From Ichthyophthirius multifiliis (lineage: Eukaryota; Ciliophora; Oligohymenophorea; Hymenostomatida): a stretch of DNA of 45,509 nt. Shown piece by piece: positions 34,484 through 45,509 of the stretch (positions are counted from its first letter, which is position 1; the number at the start of each line of letters is the position of its first letter). The notes under the pieces were generated by a model. That model saw only the letters and a list, made by a program, of their open reading frames with translations, had not been told where the DNA came from and searched no databases. The stretch is from contig NW_004086437.1 of NCBI RefSeq assembly GCF_000220395.1, positions 1 through 45,509 of the forward strand, in the 5' to 3' direction. The position numbers and the translations under genes were made by a program.

Positions 34484-36618
34484 ATGTCTTTAGAATTTAA
34501 TGGTGCTTATTCTTTAGGAACATCTTAGAGATGTATAAAATAACATTTTTATTAATTTAAAGCCTCAAAATTAAAAAAATTAAATAGCGAAATTATTTAA
34601 TTCAGAAACTTTTAAATTTCCAGGACCAGGAAGTTATGGAAATCCAAATTAATTTGAATAGCCTCCTAAATCAATAAAGAAAAAGTTAAAAATAATAATT
34701 ATATAAATTAAAAAAAAATAAAAATTTAAAGAGTTTTAAAAGGAATTAAGGAAAACAAGAGTATTTATGAAGATCGTGAATATATATTAAAACCTAAAAT
34801 TAGCTAAAGTACTCGTATTATTAATTATGAAAATGGAGTGCCAGGACCAGGTCAATATAAAGCTAAATTCAATTAAGTTAAAATAAAAATTTTAGAAATA
34901 AAATATATATTTATTTTTAAATAATTTACAGATAGATGGTAAAATAGCCTATAAATTTGGCTCAAAACTTAAATAAGGGGATTATAAAACATATGTTTGC
35001 CCAACTTAATATAATCCCAATCCAGGTTCATAAAGTTCAAGTTTATTTTAACCAAGTTATACCTTTGGGTATAAATTTAATACTGAAAAAGTTAATGAAA
35101 ATCCTGCTCCTAATACTTATCCAAGGGAAGAACCTGATTTTCCTTATTAATTAAGCAAATAATTTTCTACTTATAAAAATCAATAAGGAAAATCTGTTAC
35201 CTCAGTGTATATTTTATTTATTTATTTATTTTACTTGATATTTAAAAATATTTTTTTTAATTTTGTTAAATATTAAAAAGTAAAAATGGATTCGGCAGTA
35301 CTCAAAGAATGAAAACTAAAGTAGATATAGGTCCAGGACCAGGAGAATATAAATCAGAAAAAATAAAACCTTCTACAGGACCTTCTTTTAAGTAATATTA
35401 TATATACCTTTTTTTTTAATTATATTTCTTTTTTAATAAAAAAGATTTCCTAGAAGTTAAAGAAGATGGAATTAAATATCTAATAACCCTGGACCAGGTT
35501 TATTATTTTTTATTTTTAAAATTAAGTTTTTATAGGCGCGTTTGATCCTAAATAGACTAAATAGTAAAACACAGGTTTTACACTTGGATAAAGACTTTAC
35601 GATTCACTAAAATAATATGAAACCGATGTTCCCGGACCTGGAGGTACAAATTTTTACAATTTTTTAAATTCTTAATAATGAATAAATAATAAAGCTTATA
35701 ATGGTCAGTTCGCTAAATCTCGTTCAGGAATAAAAATAGGAAAAGAATAAAAACTTGATATAGTTGATAAAGAAAGCTTAAAAAAGCCAGGACCTAATTT
35801 TTATTTTCCTATACCATTATCAACAAAATCAGAAATATATAATCCAACGTTTTTTAATTATTTATTATATTAAATTAAATTTAGTGTAAATAAAATATAT
35901 TTTAAAATTAAAATATAGAATTGGAATTGGAGAAAGACCTCCACTCCATAGTAAAACTAATGTACCAGGACCGGGATAATGTATAAAACAATAAATAATT
36001 TATTTTTTAATAATATATATAGATAATCATCCTTAAAAAATTGGAGAAGGACCAAAAGTAAAATAAATATCATATACAGTAAATATAAAAAAAATTAATA
36101 AAAGTGGAAAATTGCATTAAAAGTATAAAAAATAGATAAGGCAGATAATCCAGGTCCAGGAGCGTAATTAAAGAATTTTTATTATATAAAATATTAATTA
36201 ATAAAAAAGATATGATGCTAATATAGGCTATGTGACAACTTCTATGCCTAAATATGGCATGACTTCTGCATCTAGAAGTAATCCAATTAACTCTTAATTC
36301 TAAAATACAGGACCAGGATCATATAATATATAAGGAAAACTCAATAGTAATAAATTCAGTAATACTGTTAGTGATAGGTTTATTACTACAAAAAATTTTT
36401 ATGAACCAGGGCCTGGAAGCTGTAAAAAAAAATTATATTTCATTATTTCTTTATTTCTTTATTAATTAATTTTAATTTTAAAATTAAAAGATGATATTAG
36501 AGGAACAATTGGAAGAATTCCTAATTATTTACTTTTTACTTAAAAAAAGAATGCTAATTATTAGATTTCTTATCATGAATATAAAACTTTATATTTATTT
36601 TTTATAAATCAAAAATGA
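34484..36618 (+). CDS. Second sperm-tail PG-rich repeat (STPGR) protein
   Basis: The start MSLEFNGAYSLGTSQR is at 34484 (AAAATG context). A 55-nt intron (34533-34587) then joins to SKLFNSETFKFPGPGSYGNP. Further repeats, each near a small intron, are VPGPGQYKAK, PNPGS, NPAPNTYP, IGPGPGEYKSEK, NPGPG, VPGPGG, KPGPNFYFPI, VPGPGQC, NPGPGA, TGPGSYNIQG and EPGPGSC. The reading ends in RGTIGRIPNYLLF...INQK at TGA 36616-36618. About ten introns of 45-90 nt are present and not all boundaries were resolved. Several introns begin directly after the PGPG motif. As with the other STPGR gene, microtubule or axoneme binding is expected from the family; the exact orthologue (ODF3/CIMAP against STPG) is not clear. 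Confidence 0.85.
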
Positions 36619-37921
36619 ATGTAATTTATAATATTAATAAGTTTTGTTAAATTTATATTATTTTATCAATTTTATTTGTTTTAATAAAAACTAAATTAAT
36701 AAAATATTATGTCAATAATAAAAAAATCAATCAATTTCCATTTTAATTAAATTAAAATAATATTTAATTCTACTCTATAATAATTTAAAAATAATATAAT
36801 TATTTATTAAAATTAATAGAAATTATAATAGCTAACTTTAAAAAGACATAGATATTTGTATAATGTATTTTGTGTATTTATTGGGGAATGACATTATTTT
36901 ATTTTTTTGAAAAAACATACATATAAATAATATTATTTTATTTTTATAAAAAATATGGTTTTGCAAGTTTTTAAAAAATAAAATTATATTTAAATCAAAT
37001 GTATATTAAAAATTAAATAGTATTATGATTAATAATTATTATTATTTTATGTAAAAATTTACACAATATTTTCTTTCTATTTAAATAAAATTTTAGTACT
37101 TTTATGATATTAATTATTATTTTTATGAAAAACAAAAAAAATGCAAGTGCTTATTATATAAAAAACGATATTTTATTATGGTATTAAATTGATTTTTAAA
37201 ATTAAAATTTTTAAGATTATAATATTATTCTCTAAATAAATAATGTATATTAGATTTAAGTAAAAATTAGTACAATTACAAAAGTTCTTATTTTATTTTT
37301 AATATCTAAATTAGAATATTAGAAAATATAAATAATTTAATTTCTATTCAAAATATATTTATTGAAAAAGTGAAAAATATAAGCTTTGGTAAATCAAAAT
37401 AATTTTTGAGAAGATTACTTAAACATTAATTTAAGTTTTAATAATAATAAGTATATAAGTTTAAATTTTTTATATTAAAGAATTTGTTATCTAAAAACAA
37501 ATAAACTTTAGTTTTCTTATTAATATTTAAGTAAATATAAAATATCAATATAACAATAATAAAATTTAAAATTTAAAATAATGTATTGGGAATTAGTAAT
37601 TTAAAACTAAGTATTTTTAAATTACAAAAATAATAAATATTTTAAGAAAAAAAAATTATTTATAATTAATTTAATCGCTTGCTTTTAAAAAAAATAAAAA
37701 TATAGTTTAGATATTTTTTATTTTTTTTAATTCATATACTTTATTTCTTATTACAAAAAAATTAATATAAAAACATAAATTTAAATTATAAATTATAAAA
37801 ATGAATGAATTAATAATATGATAGTTAATTATTCTCTCCAAATATATATTTATAACTAAATAAAATTAATTAATAATATTACATCTTGCTTTTTAAGTAT
37901 TATTAATTGTTTTTATTTAAA
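36619..37921. other. Intergenic AT-rich region
   Basis: About 1.3 kb. A plus-strand frame from about 37229 has long TGA-free stretches, but its composition is AT-driven (K, N, I, F, Q). I do not call a gene. Confidence 0.4.
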
Positions 37922-38249
37922 ATGAAACAATAAAAAGAAAAATAAAGTATAAAGAAGAATTCTTAAAAAATTATAAAAAGATAAAAAAAAAAATATTATT
38001 ACATAATCATTAAAAGCTCCATCTTTTTATAAAACTCCAGAAATAATTTAAATAAGCTTATTTTAGAATATGAAGATTTGTAAAAAATAATAAGTTTATA
38101 ATGACAGTAAAGGCATAATTTATTTTGAATATTAAAAATAGCATTAAAAAAATTATTAATAAAATAATATTTAAAATTAATAAATAAGTAAAAATATGAA
38201 TTAATAACACTATAATAAGAATATAAAATTCTACAAATATTAATTTTGA
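37922..38249 (+). CDS. Unassigned small protein
   Basis: The middle part, about 38000-38130, is clearly protein-like (LKAPSFYKTPEIIQISLF, MKICKKQQVYNDSKGIIYFE). An ATG at 37922 (MKQQKEKQ) reaches this frame if a very short intron of about 34 nt (GTATAAAG...AAAAAG, from about 37947) is removed. The frame then ends at TGA 38247-38249, giving about 98 aa. Alternatively it shifts by one near there and stays open to a TGA at 38860-38862, but that extension is Lys/Gln/Asn-rich and less convincing. No family is recognised. Confidence 0.4.
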
Positions 38250-39074
38250 ATTAACAGAAATAAAACATTAATAATTAAAAATAAAAGGCTTTTAAATAAG
38301 TAATATAAAATTTTAACTTTTAATAAATAAGAGATAAAAATTATATTAAAATTAGTTAATAGAAAATTGTTCATAATAATTTTTAAAATAAAATTAAAAT
38401 ATTTTGTAAAGTCTTAAAACTAATTTTATCAAGAATATATATTTTTTCATAAATTATTTAAATTTAAAATTAAAAAAAAGCATTTTTAGATTTTTAGAAT
38501 ACTTTTTTTATATTATATATTAAAAATTATTAAATTAAAAAGCCTATATACAGAATATTAAAAATTAAAATATTAGATATTAAGATAATATATATATATG
38601 CGATTAAAAATATTAAACAAATTATATCAAAATGTATAATTAATTTAGAGAAAAATAGTAATTTATATTTTTAAAAATCTTAATACTATTGATTTAAATA
38701 ATTTTAAATTGGATAAAAATTCAAAAATAATAAAAATATAAAAATTTAAAATATTAAATAAAAAATTCTTTTAATCTTTATTTTAAATAATATTTTTGTC
38801 TATAAATTCATTTTATATAATGGAAAAAGATTAATTTATGTAATATTATATTTTATTAATGAACATTTACAATTTATATTTTCTATTCATTTATTATATT
38901 ATTTCTAATAATTTTATAAGATAGATTTTTATAGACATGTATTATAAAACGAACTATTTGTATTATTATTAATTAAAAATATATGTAAAGATAAATTTAT
39001 AATCTTTTTAATAATCCATAAAATTTAATTAAAAATAATAAAAAATAAAAGAAATAATAAAAAAAAGCAAAAAA
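38250..39074. other. AT-rich region, possible extension of the preceding gene
   Basis: Open on the plus strand to 38862 in one frame, with Lys/Gln/Asn-rich text only. The last 200 bases before the next ATG are A/T spacer. Confidence 0.3.
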
Positions 39075-39437
39075 ATGAAATAATTATTTCTAATTTTGCT
39101 AATATTAGTTTAATTATTTAATTAATTTAATACTAAAGAGTTATAACTCAAATAATAGCTTAGACATTTATAAATATAATATCCTAATGTATAAAAAAAA
39201 GATTAAATATTTAATAATGAACGATTTAAAAAATTTTTAAACTGCAATTCAAAAACAGATCATCTATTCGAAGAAAAAGAATGTTTTTGTTGGTTCTGTA
39301 TGAAATAGTAGATTTTTCCGTCATCAAAATTCTATTCTTAATTAAAAAAAATGTTTCCTAATAAATTCAAAAAAAGCAAGAGATTTGGTATATTTTATCC
39401 TTTTATTAGAGTTTGTGAAAGGAAATGTGTTGATTGA
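39075..39437 (+). CDS. Small secreted cysteine-rich protein, unassigned
   Basis: A single exon of 363 nt, 120 aa, with no TGA inside and TAA/TAG read as glutamine. Residues 1-20 (MKQLFLILLILVQLFNQFNT) form a clear signal peptide. The mature part is polar (LRHLQIQYPNVQKKDQIF, ERFKKFLNCNSKTDHLFEEK), then has the cluster ECFCWFCMKQQIFPSSKFYS, a basic segment (KKMFPNKFKKSKRFGIFYPF) and the end IRVCERKCVD. Six cysteines in the mature chain could form three disulfides. An ER/extracellular or secretory-granule location is inferred. No known family is recognised. It stands alone, with long AT spacers on both sides. Confidence 0.7.
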
Positions 39438-40805
39438 ATGAGATAAATATTTAAAAACATATATTAAAAAAATTAAAATTAAAAAACTATTCTATTCTAT
39501 TATATTATTTAATAAATATATCTTTTAATATAAATTTTATAATATATTCAATCATATAAATAATTAAATTAATAAACAATTTATAACATTATTTATTATA
39601 TATAATAAAAAATATATATATATTTAATATATTTACATATGAATTTTAATTTAATAATAATACATTTTCAAAATAATATTATTAATAGATTTAAATATTG
39701 TATAATAAATAAAAATAATATACAACTTTATATTTTAAAATATTTTTAAAATATCATAAAAATTAAGGAAAATTTAAAATAACAAAATACAAATTATATA
39801 AAACTTTATTTAAATGTTATAATTAAATTTTTAAATCTTTCTTAAATAATTTTGTTTGTGTTAAATAAATAAAAATATTAATTTAAGCATTAAATAACTA
39901 TATTTTTTTTTTAATATAAACAATATATATTTAGTTAAATTATTTATACAATTTTTTAAAAATTAAATAAATTACTCATTTTAATCTCTAAAAATTCTTA
40001 ATTTAAATTCATCATGAAAAAGTTTGTATTTTATATATTTATTAAATCAAACTTAATATATATATTTTATAGAGATATAAAAATGACTGTAATAATAAAA
40101 TTCAAATGTTTTATGATTAAACAAATTAAATATTTTATTATTAAAGATTTAATTTTTAAAAAAACTATATTATAATATTAAATTATTTATTAAAAAAAAT
40201 ACATATATATTTTTTATATTAAATTTCAGACTAAGCTAATATTTATAACATTTATCTTATTTATCTGAAAGATTAATTATATTTCTTTTTAAATTAATAA
40301 TTATATATATTAATTAATTATAATAAAATTAAATTTGAAATATAAATAAATTGTCTAAAATTTATAAATAGTTTTATTTAAATTAATTAATTTTTTTTTT
40401 TTCGCGAAAAATAAATATTTTTTTATAAAAAAAAAAAAAAATATATATTAAATAAGAAATAATGCATTAAAAATTACAAAATAAAGTTAAAATAAGAAAA
40501 ATAATAACAAAAATTATAATACAAAATTATTTTTTATTTATTAAAAAGATAAAAAGTAAAAATTATAATTTTTTTTTAATTTTCAAAATTTGCAAAATAC
40601 AAAAATTAAAATATATATAATTTCATTTTTTTTTTAAATAATCAAAACAAATAAAATGAAAGATTAAAAAAATATTTTTTTCAAATTTATTTATTTTCAT
40701 TATAACTTAATTATTCTTAAATTTATTTTTAATTTTTTTAATAAAAAGAAACAATTACAATAATTTCAAATTTTAAAATAAAATATATAATTTATATTAT
40801 TTTAT
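39438..40805. other. Intergenic AT-rich region
   Basis: No gene is firmly supported. An 84-codon plus-strand frame (ATG at 40014, MKKFVFYIFIKSN) exists, but its composition (I, K, F, Y) is what AT-only DNA gives. A TTCGCGAA palindrome sits at about 40402-40409 inside T- and A-runs. The right end holds the promoter of the hydrolase gene. Confidence 0.4.
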
Positions 40806-43070
40806 ATGAATCAATTTAATTAATTGTATTAATTGTTTATAAGACCAGTTCGTCATTAATATAATTAGCAAGATTTAGGTAGTTTCAAAATATTATATAG
40901 TATAATTATAGATAAATATATTACAAACATTAAAATAAATACATTATATGTATTTTTATATAAATAGGAGTAAATATTCAATTTCATGGATAATATAAAT
41001 TCAAAAGATAAGATATTACATTAAATAACAAATAGAATTTAAAATTAGAATGTTCTTTATTTGAACCTTAATTAATCATAAAAAATAAAGAATCTCCAGA
41101 TAATAGTTGTGTTATTTATTGTCATTGTAATTCTGGTTCAAGAATAGAAGCTTTGTAAATATTGCCTTAATTAATTTCGAAAGGAATAGGATTATTTTGT
41201 TTTGACTTTTCTGGAAGTGGGATTTCAGAAGGAGAGTATGTAACTTTGGGCAAAAATGAGAGTGAAGATTTAGAAATAATTGTAAAATATTTGAAAGATT
41301 AAAAAAAAATAGATAATTTAATATTATGGGGACGCAGGTAATAATTTATTTTAAAAAAAATGCAATAAAAAATAAAAAGTATGGGTGCTGTAGCATCTTT
41401 TTTATATTTGAATAAACCAGGAACTATGCGAAATATAAAGGGAGTAATATTTGATAGTGGATTTGCAAACTTAAACTTTTTGGCATAAGAAGTTGCAAAT
41501 TTAAAAAATGGAATGCCTATTTTAATAATTGAAACTATTTTGAGTTTTATAAGTGATAAAATTAAATAAAAGTATGGATTGGATATAAAAAATATTGATT
41601 TAACAAAAATCATACATAATTTGCACATTCCTTGCTATTTTCTTTGTTCTAAAGAAGATACTTTCATTAAATGTGAAAATACTGAATAATTATTTAATAG
41701 ATATAATGGACCCAAACAGATTTAATATGTAGATGGAAATCATAATGCATAAAGAAAAGAAGGGGATTTGATAAAAATATTAGATTGGATTTTAAAATTA
41801 TTAGATGATAAATAATAAACTAATTCTTCTTCTCTTTTACAGAAAAAATATGCTAGTATCCATCAACTTAATAATCCAGAAAATTTAGATAGTTTTAGAT
41901 ATACTGAAAATTCCAATTATCAAAAAAAATAAGATTAATTTTAATAAAAGTTTAAAAAAGAAATTATTTTGGAAAATTCTTTTATTGAAAATTCTAAAAA
42001 TAATTAATAAGTTTAATTACTTAACGTTAATAATAATATAAAAAATTAATCTACTATAAATGAATTATTAAATTAATAAAATATTTAAGAAAAGCAAAAA
42101 AGCATTAGTATTCTTAATAATCATTTAGAGAATCTAATTAACACAAAAAACTATTAAAATTAAATAAAATTAAATAACTAATAAATTAATTCTCCTTTCT
42201 AAGAATGTTTGAAACATTTAATAGGAGAATCTAGTTAATAAAAAGAAACTAATAAAAATTTTTAATTTGAAACTAATAAATAAAATGAATCTGAAGTTAA
42301 AAATTCTGATAATTCAAGTCCTAACTTTGTATAAACTCCGTCTTTTAGCCCCCAAAAAAACGGATTTAAAATCAATCAGTAAAGTTAAACGAGTTTAATT
42401 ACTATTTAAAAATAGGAATGTAATTTAAATAAAATTATTTAATAAGAAAATAAAGAAGACTTTTGTAAAAAATAAAAAATAACTAGATCAAATACATTAG
42501 ATTAAAAAAATTAGAAAAAAATTAAGTTAATAATCTTTTAACTAAAATTTAGATTAGAATTCGAGTATAAATTAGCTAAATATGCAAAATTATTTACATG
42601 ATTTTCAAGAAAATGGTGAATTTTGTTAATAGAATAATGTTTATAATAAAAATGAGTTTAGTTAAAACTATTTTAATTCAAAAAGTTATGATTTTTCAAA
42701 TATTAAATTAAATTCTTATAAAATGTTTTAATTTAATGAATAAAATTAATTTAATAACTTGGATAAAAAAATAAAAGATAAAAGTCTTATTGAATAAAAT
42801 AAATAATTTATTTAATAAATTTAACAAAAATACAATTTTTTTTAACAATAATCTTGTCGAAATTTTATTTTAGAAAAAGAAAGAAATAATAAATCATAAT
42901 TACTAATATAAAATAATAAATAACCTCAATAATTTTCCTATGATTTTTCATAACTAAATAAATCAACTACTAATAATATATATCATAAAACAAATTAAAC
43001 ATATGACTTTTAAACAAGTGTATTTAGTGGTATTACACCTTCTTTAAAATTTTATTAATAATATAGATGA
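40806..43070 (+). CDS. Alpha/beta hydrolase (serine-aminopeptidase-like) with long Q/N-rich C-terminal tail
   Basis: Exons 40806-40878, 40968-41337 and 41380-43070. The N terminus (LFIRPVRHQYNQQDLG, FKRQDITLNN) and core follow the large ciliate/plant hydrolase family: CVIYCHCNSGSRIEALQILP (oxyanion-side strand), LFCFDFSGSGISEGEYVTLG, then LILWGRSMGAVASF, where the nucleophile elbow G-x-S-x-G spans the second splice junction. The acid is probably in YFLCSKEDTFIK and the His in VDGNHNAQRK, completing Ser-Asp-His. After about residue 330 the protein becomes a 370-residue Gln/Asn/Ser-rich tail, ending SVFSGITPSLKFYQQYR. Two one-base gaps in adjacent A7 runs (42504-42510, 42515-42521) are needed to keep the tail open; without them it stops at TGA 42599. 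The substrate is unknown; lipases, thioesterases and peptidases share this fold. Confidence 0.85.
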
Positions 43071-43234
43071 TATAATAATTATCTATAAATATTTATGTAT
43101 GTTATAATAAAATATGAATTTTTTTAAAAATGTATTTATTTTATTTAATAAAAATCATAAATATACAAATATAAAAAAATATTATTTATTTTATTTTCTT
43201 CAGTTTTTAACAAATGAATGAGACTTTTTTTTAT

Positions 43235-44226
43235 TCACTATTTATGTCTTATTATAAATAATATTTTATTAATTAAATTCTTTAATTTAGAATTATTAAA
43301 AATAACTTGATATTATAATTATTGTTTTTAATTTATATTTGTCTATCTTGATGTGTTTTTTATTTATTTTAATTAACTTTCATCTTAATGTTCAGTTTTA
43401 TAAAAAATACGAGAATTTTATATTATATTTCCTTTTGCTTTTTGGGAATGTTATTTTTAAATTGAAATATTTTTTGGTATCATTTTTACTGGTAAAGGAA
43501 AATAACTCTTTTTTTATTGAGGAATAAATATTTGCTGTTAACTATATTTTAATTTTTCAATAAAATTTATATTTTATTTGACCGTTTATTATCTATTATT
43601 TTAAGAAAAACTTGCATTTATTGTAATACTTTTATTTCTAAAATGGGTGTTTTATGATTATTTTATTGAATTTTCAATTTAGCAAATATTTTCAAAATAA
43701 TCAAATAATACTTTATTACATTATTCTTTGTTTTCTTGCTGATTGATTTATTTACTATAAGAATACTAAACTTTAATCATCTAATCAAAGTTATCAAAAA
43801 AAAAATTGATTTCTTTAATATTTTTAATGTTTTAGTTTTTCGTTTTTCCTTTTTATTAAACTTTTTAATATAACACTTCATTAAAAGGTGATACCTATTA
43901 TTTTTCTATACTATTTTTTTACTATTATATTTATTTATATATTTATTATCATTTTATTTTTTATTTACAACTGAATCTACAGTTGTTGTTTATGAGTCTA
44001 AATTTTTTTGAAGTTTCTTCAAATCATTTATTAAATATGTTTTATTTTTTTAGCTTTTGTTTATTATTATATTTTATTTTTTTATTATTTAGCTCAAACT
44101 TTAATTATTTAATAAATTATTAATTCTTTAGTTTTTTTAATTAATACAATATAGCGCACCTTAAAATTAAGATTTAATTTAATTTTATTGCTAGTCTTAT
44201 AAATTAATAGGGTCTAATGTTTGCAT
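43235..44226 (-). CDS. Unassigned Gln/Asn/Lys-rich protein, frame imperfect
   Basis: The start MQTLDPINLQDQQQNQIKSQ at 44226 is followed by a 49-nt intron (44099-44147), then coiled-coil-like text (INDLKKLQKNLDSQTTTVDS, RYHLLMKCYIKKFNKKEKRK). After a frame change in or near a run of ten T (43796-43805), a 195-codon TGA-free stretch continues with mixed composition: FFFDNFDQMIKVQYSYSKQI, VLFDYFENICQIENS, IFIPQQKKSYFPLPVKMIPK, RIFYKTEHQDESQ. It ends at TGA 43235-43237. Extra slips in A-runs are needed near the start of the second exon, and my count does not close exactly, so the 5' part is uncertain. No family is recognised. It converges on the hydrolase gene, with only 164 bp between the two stops. 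Confidence 0.5.
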
Positions 44227-44790
44227 TATAAGAATTTGTACAATTAAAAATTAACTTTTTTTTACTTTATATATATATATTTATTATATTCAATTATTAA
44301 CTAATTTTATAATAAATACAATTTTTTTTTTTAATAAATAAAAAATACTATTTATTTATTGTTAGAATTTGAATACTTATTACATAAAAGTAATATTAAA
44401 AAGAGTTTTTATTTGAGTTTAAAATAATGATTATATAACATTAATTAAATAAATAATTAATAAAAATATGAAAATGAAATTTAATAATATTAGATTTATT
44501 TATTTTACTTTTAAAAATATCATTAATTGTTTATTTTAATTTTATATTTATTTTATTGAAAATATTTATTTTTTTAATAAAATTTTTTATTAAAATAAAT
44601 TTGAATATTCAGTTTAAATATAATTAAAATAATTTTGTTTATACTAAATAATTTTTTTTGAAAATATCAACATATTAAATTTAAATAAATAAATTTAATT
44701 TAACTATATATTTTGTTATTTATTTAGTAAATTCATTTATATTTATTGTTCGAATAGAATTAAATAAAAACTAACTGATTATTTAAGGTA
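44227..44790. other. Intergenic AT-rich spacer
   Basis: Divergent spacer between two unassigned genes; A/T runs only. Confidence 0.45.
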
Positions 44791-45084
44791 ATGAATAAAG
44801 GAATTCAGTTAATTAATGTACTTTTCAATTTATATTTTTATGATCAATTTATTTTCTTAAAAGGCAATTTAATTTAGGATTAAGACAAGCTATATGTGAA
44901 TAATTAGTTAAATATTCAGATAAAAAAACTATGTTTAAGAAATATACAGTTATATAAAAAATATGATCAATAATATTTATTAAATAAAATATATTTATAT
45001 TATTTATAAAAATAATTAAACATCAAAATATAACCTGATTAAAATAAGATTTATAATTATTTTTATAATATAAAAATTAATTGA
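44791..45084 (+). CDS. Unassigned 97-residue protein
   Basis: A single frame of 98 codons including TGA, with TAA/TAG as glutamine. It begins MNKGIQLINVLFNLYFYDQF and continues IFLKGNLIQDQDKLYVNN, then LCLRNIQLYKKYDQQY, and ends near IKIQPDQNKIYNYFYNIKI. The first 40 residues have mixed composition and a hydrophobic stretch (residues 5-22); the remainder is Lys/Tyr/Gln-rich. No family is recognised. It may be a real small gene or a partly AT-driven frame. Confidence 0.35.
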
Positions 45085-45509
45085 ATGAAATAAAAAATAT
45101 TATAATATAAAAATTATGATTATTAAATAATAATACAATATTTTATTTTTCAAAAAATAATTCATTTAAATTAAATGATAAAGTTATTCTATTTAAATTA
45201 CAATAATTATATAACTATTATTTTATATAAATAAAAAAACATAATTAATTATATAATTTATTTTGAAAAACAAAAATAATTTTATTAAATAGTATTAATA
45301 TATCATTACTTTTTATTAATTTGTTTTATATAATTATTAAATTTTTGCGAATAATTAATTTTATTTTAAATTATCATTATTTCAAAATCAAAATGTTTCC
45401 GTTTAATTTAGCTATTTAACCATGAATTTTATATTAAAAATAAAGAAATTATTAATATAATTATTTAATTACTGAAAACTGAAACATTTTTTATAATTTT
45501 AATTATATA
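45085..45509. other. AT-rich right edge
   Basis: No gene is supported. A short ATG-initiated frame near 45392 (MFPFNLAIQP) ends at once. Confidence 0.4.

Noticed and set aside
37229-37823. Long TGA-free plus-strand stretch
   Set aside because: TGA is rare in nearly G-free DNA, and the translated text is only K, N, I, F, Q and L with no motif.
40014-40269. 84-codon frame beginning MKKFVFYIF
   Set aside because: Composition matches chance reading of AT-only DNA; no support beyond an ATG and a TGA.
41299-41628. A 109-codon minus-strand frame
   Set aside because: It is antisense to the conserved hydrolase core, including the nucleophile elbow.
1-45509. tRNA and rRNA genes, CRISPR arrays, transposable elements, telomere repeats
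   Set aside because: No TTCRA arm with paired stems, no rRNA core, no spaced direct repeats, no transposase or reverse transcriptase motifs, and no CCCCAA-type repeats were seen.

Overview
The window reads as nuclear (macronuclear-type) DNA of a very AT-rich oligohymenophorean ciliate. Three things point to this. A+T is well over 80 % by eye. Introns are short (about 42-100 nt in most genes), AT-rich, and run GT(A)...AG. Conserved genes read through TAA and TAG at glutamine positions and end only at TGA. Composition and gene style resemble Ichthyophthirius multifiliis or a close relative of Tetrahymena; this is inference, not a database match. Coordinates were worked out by hand, so splice sites may be off by a base or two.

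Left part (1-13.8 kb). A partial unassigned gene runs off the left edge (minus). It is followed by a PP2C phosphatase, a DNAJC7/TPR2-type co-chaperone, a gene-poor 2.7-kb stretch, the mitochondrial tRNA-modifying enzyme MnmG/MTO1, and a ciliary central-pair protein of the CFAP221/PCDP1 family, all on the minus strand. A 107-residue unassigned gene sits head to head with MnmG.

Middle (14-30 kb). An ESCRT-III SNF7-family gene (plus) converges on a 5.2-kb ATG2 gene (minus), the autophagy lipid-transfer protein. Divergent from ATG2 is a Y-family (DinB/Pol kappa-like) gene with a UBZ finger and AT-hook that appears to have lost its catalytic residues. Then come a low-complexity tract with a doubtful coiled-coil gene, a sperm-tail PG-rich repeat (STPGR) protein (minus), an unassigned 214-residue gene (minus), and ribosomal protein uS3/RPS3 (plus).

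Right part (30-45.5 kb). A doubtful minus-strand coding stretch is followed by a coiled-coil protein with a C-terminal GDDP motif domain, a second STPGR protein, a small unassigned gene, a small cysteine-rich secreted protein, an alpha/beta hydrolase with a long Q/N-rich tail, and two further unassigned genes.

Themes. Several genes serve the cilium or cytoskeleton (CFAP221, two STPGR proteins, probably the coiled-coil protein). Two serve membrane and autophagy machinery (SNF7, ATG2). Genes are densely packed where conserved, with AT-only spacers between. PP2C, MnmG, CFAP221, RPS3, the Pol-like gene and several small genes add up exactly in frame. DNAJC7, SNF7, ATG2, the coiled-coil protein and the hydrolase each need one or two extra bases, mostly in A-runs, to keep the conserved frame. 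That pattern suggests homopolymer under-calls or slippage rather than gene decay.
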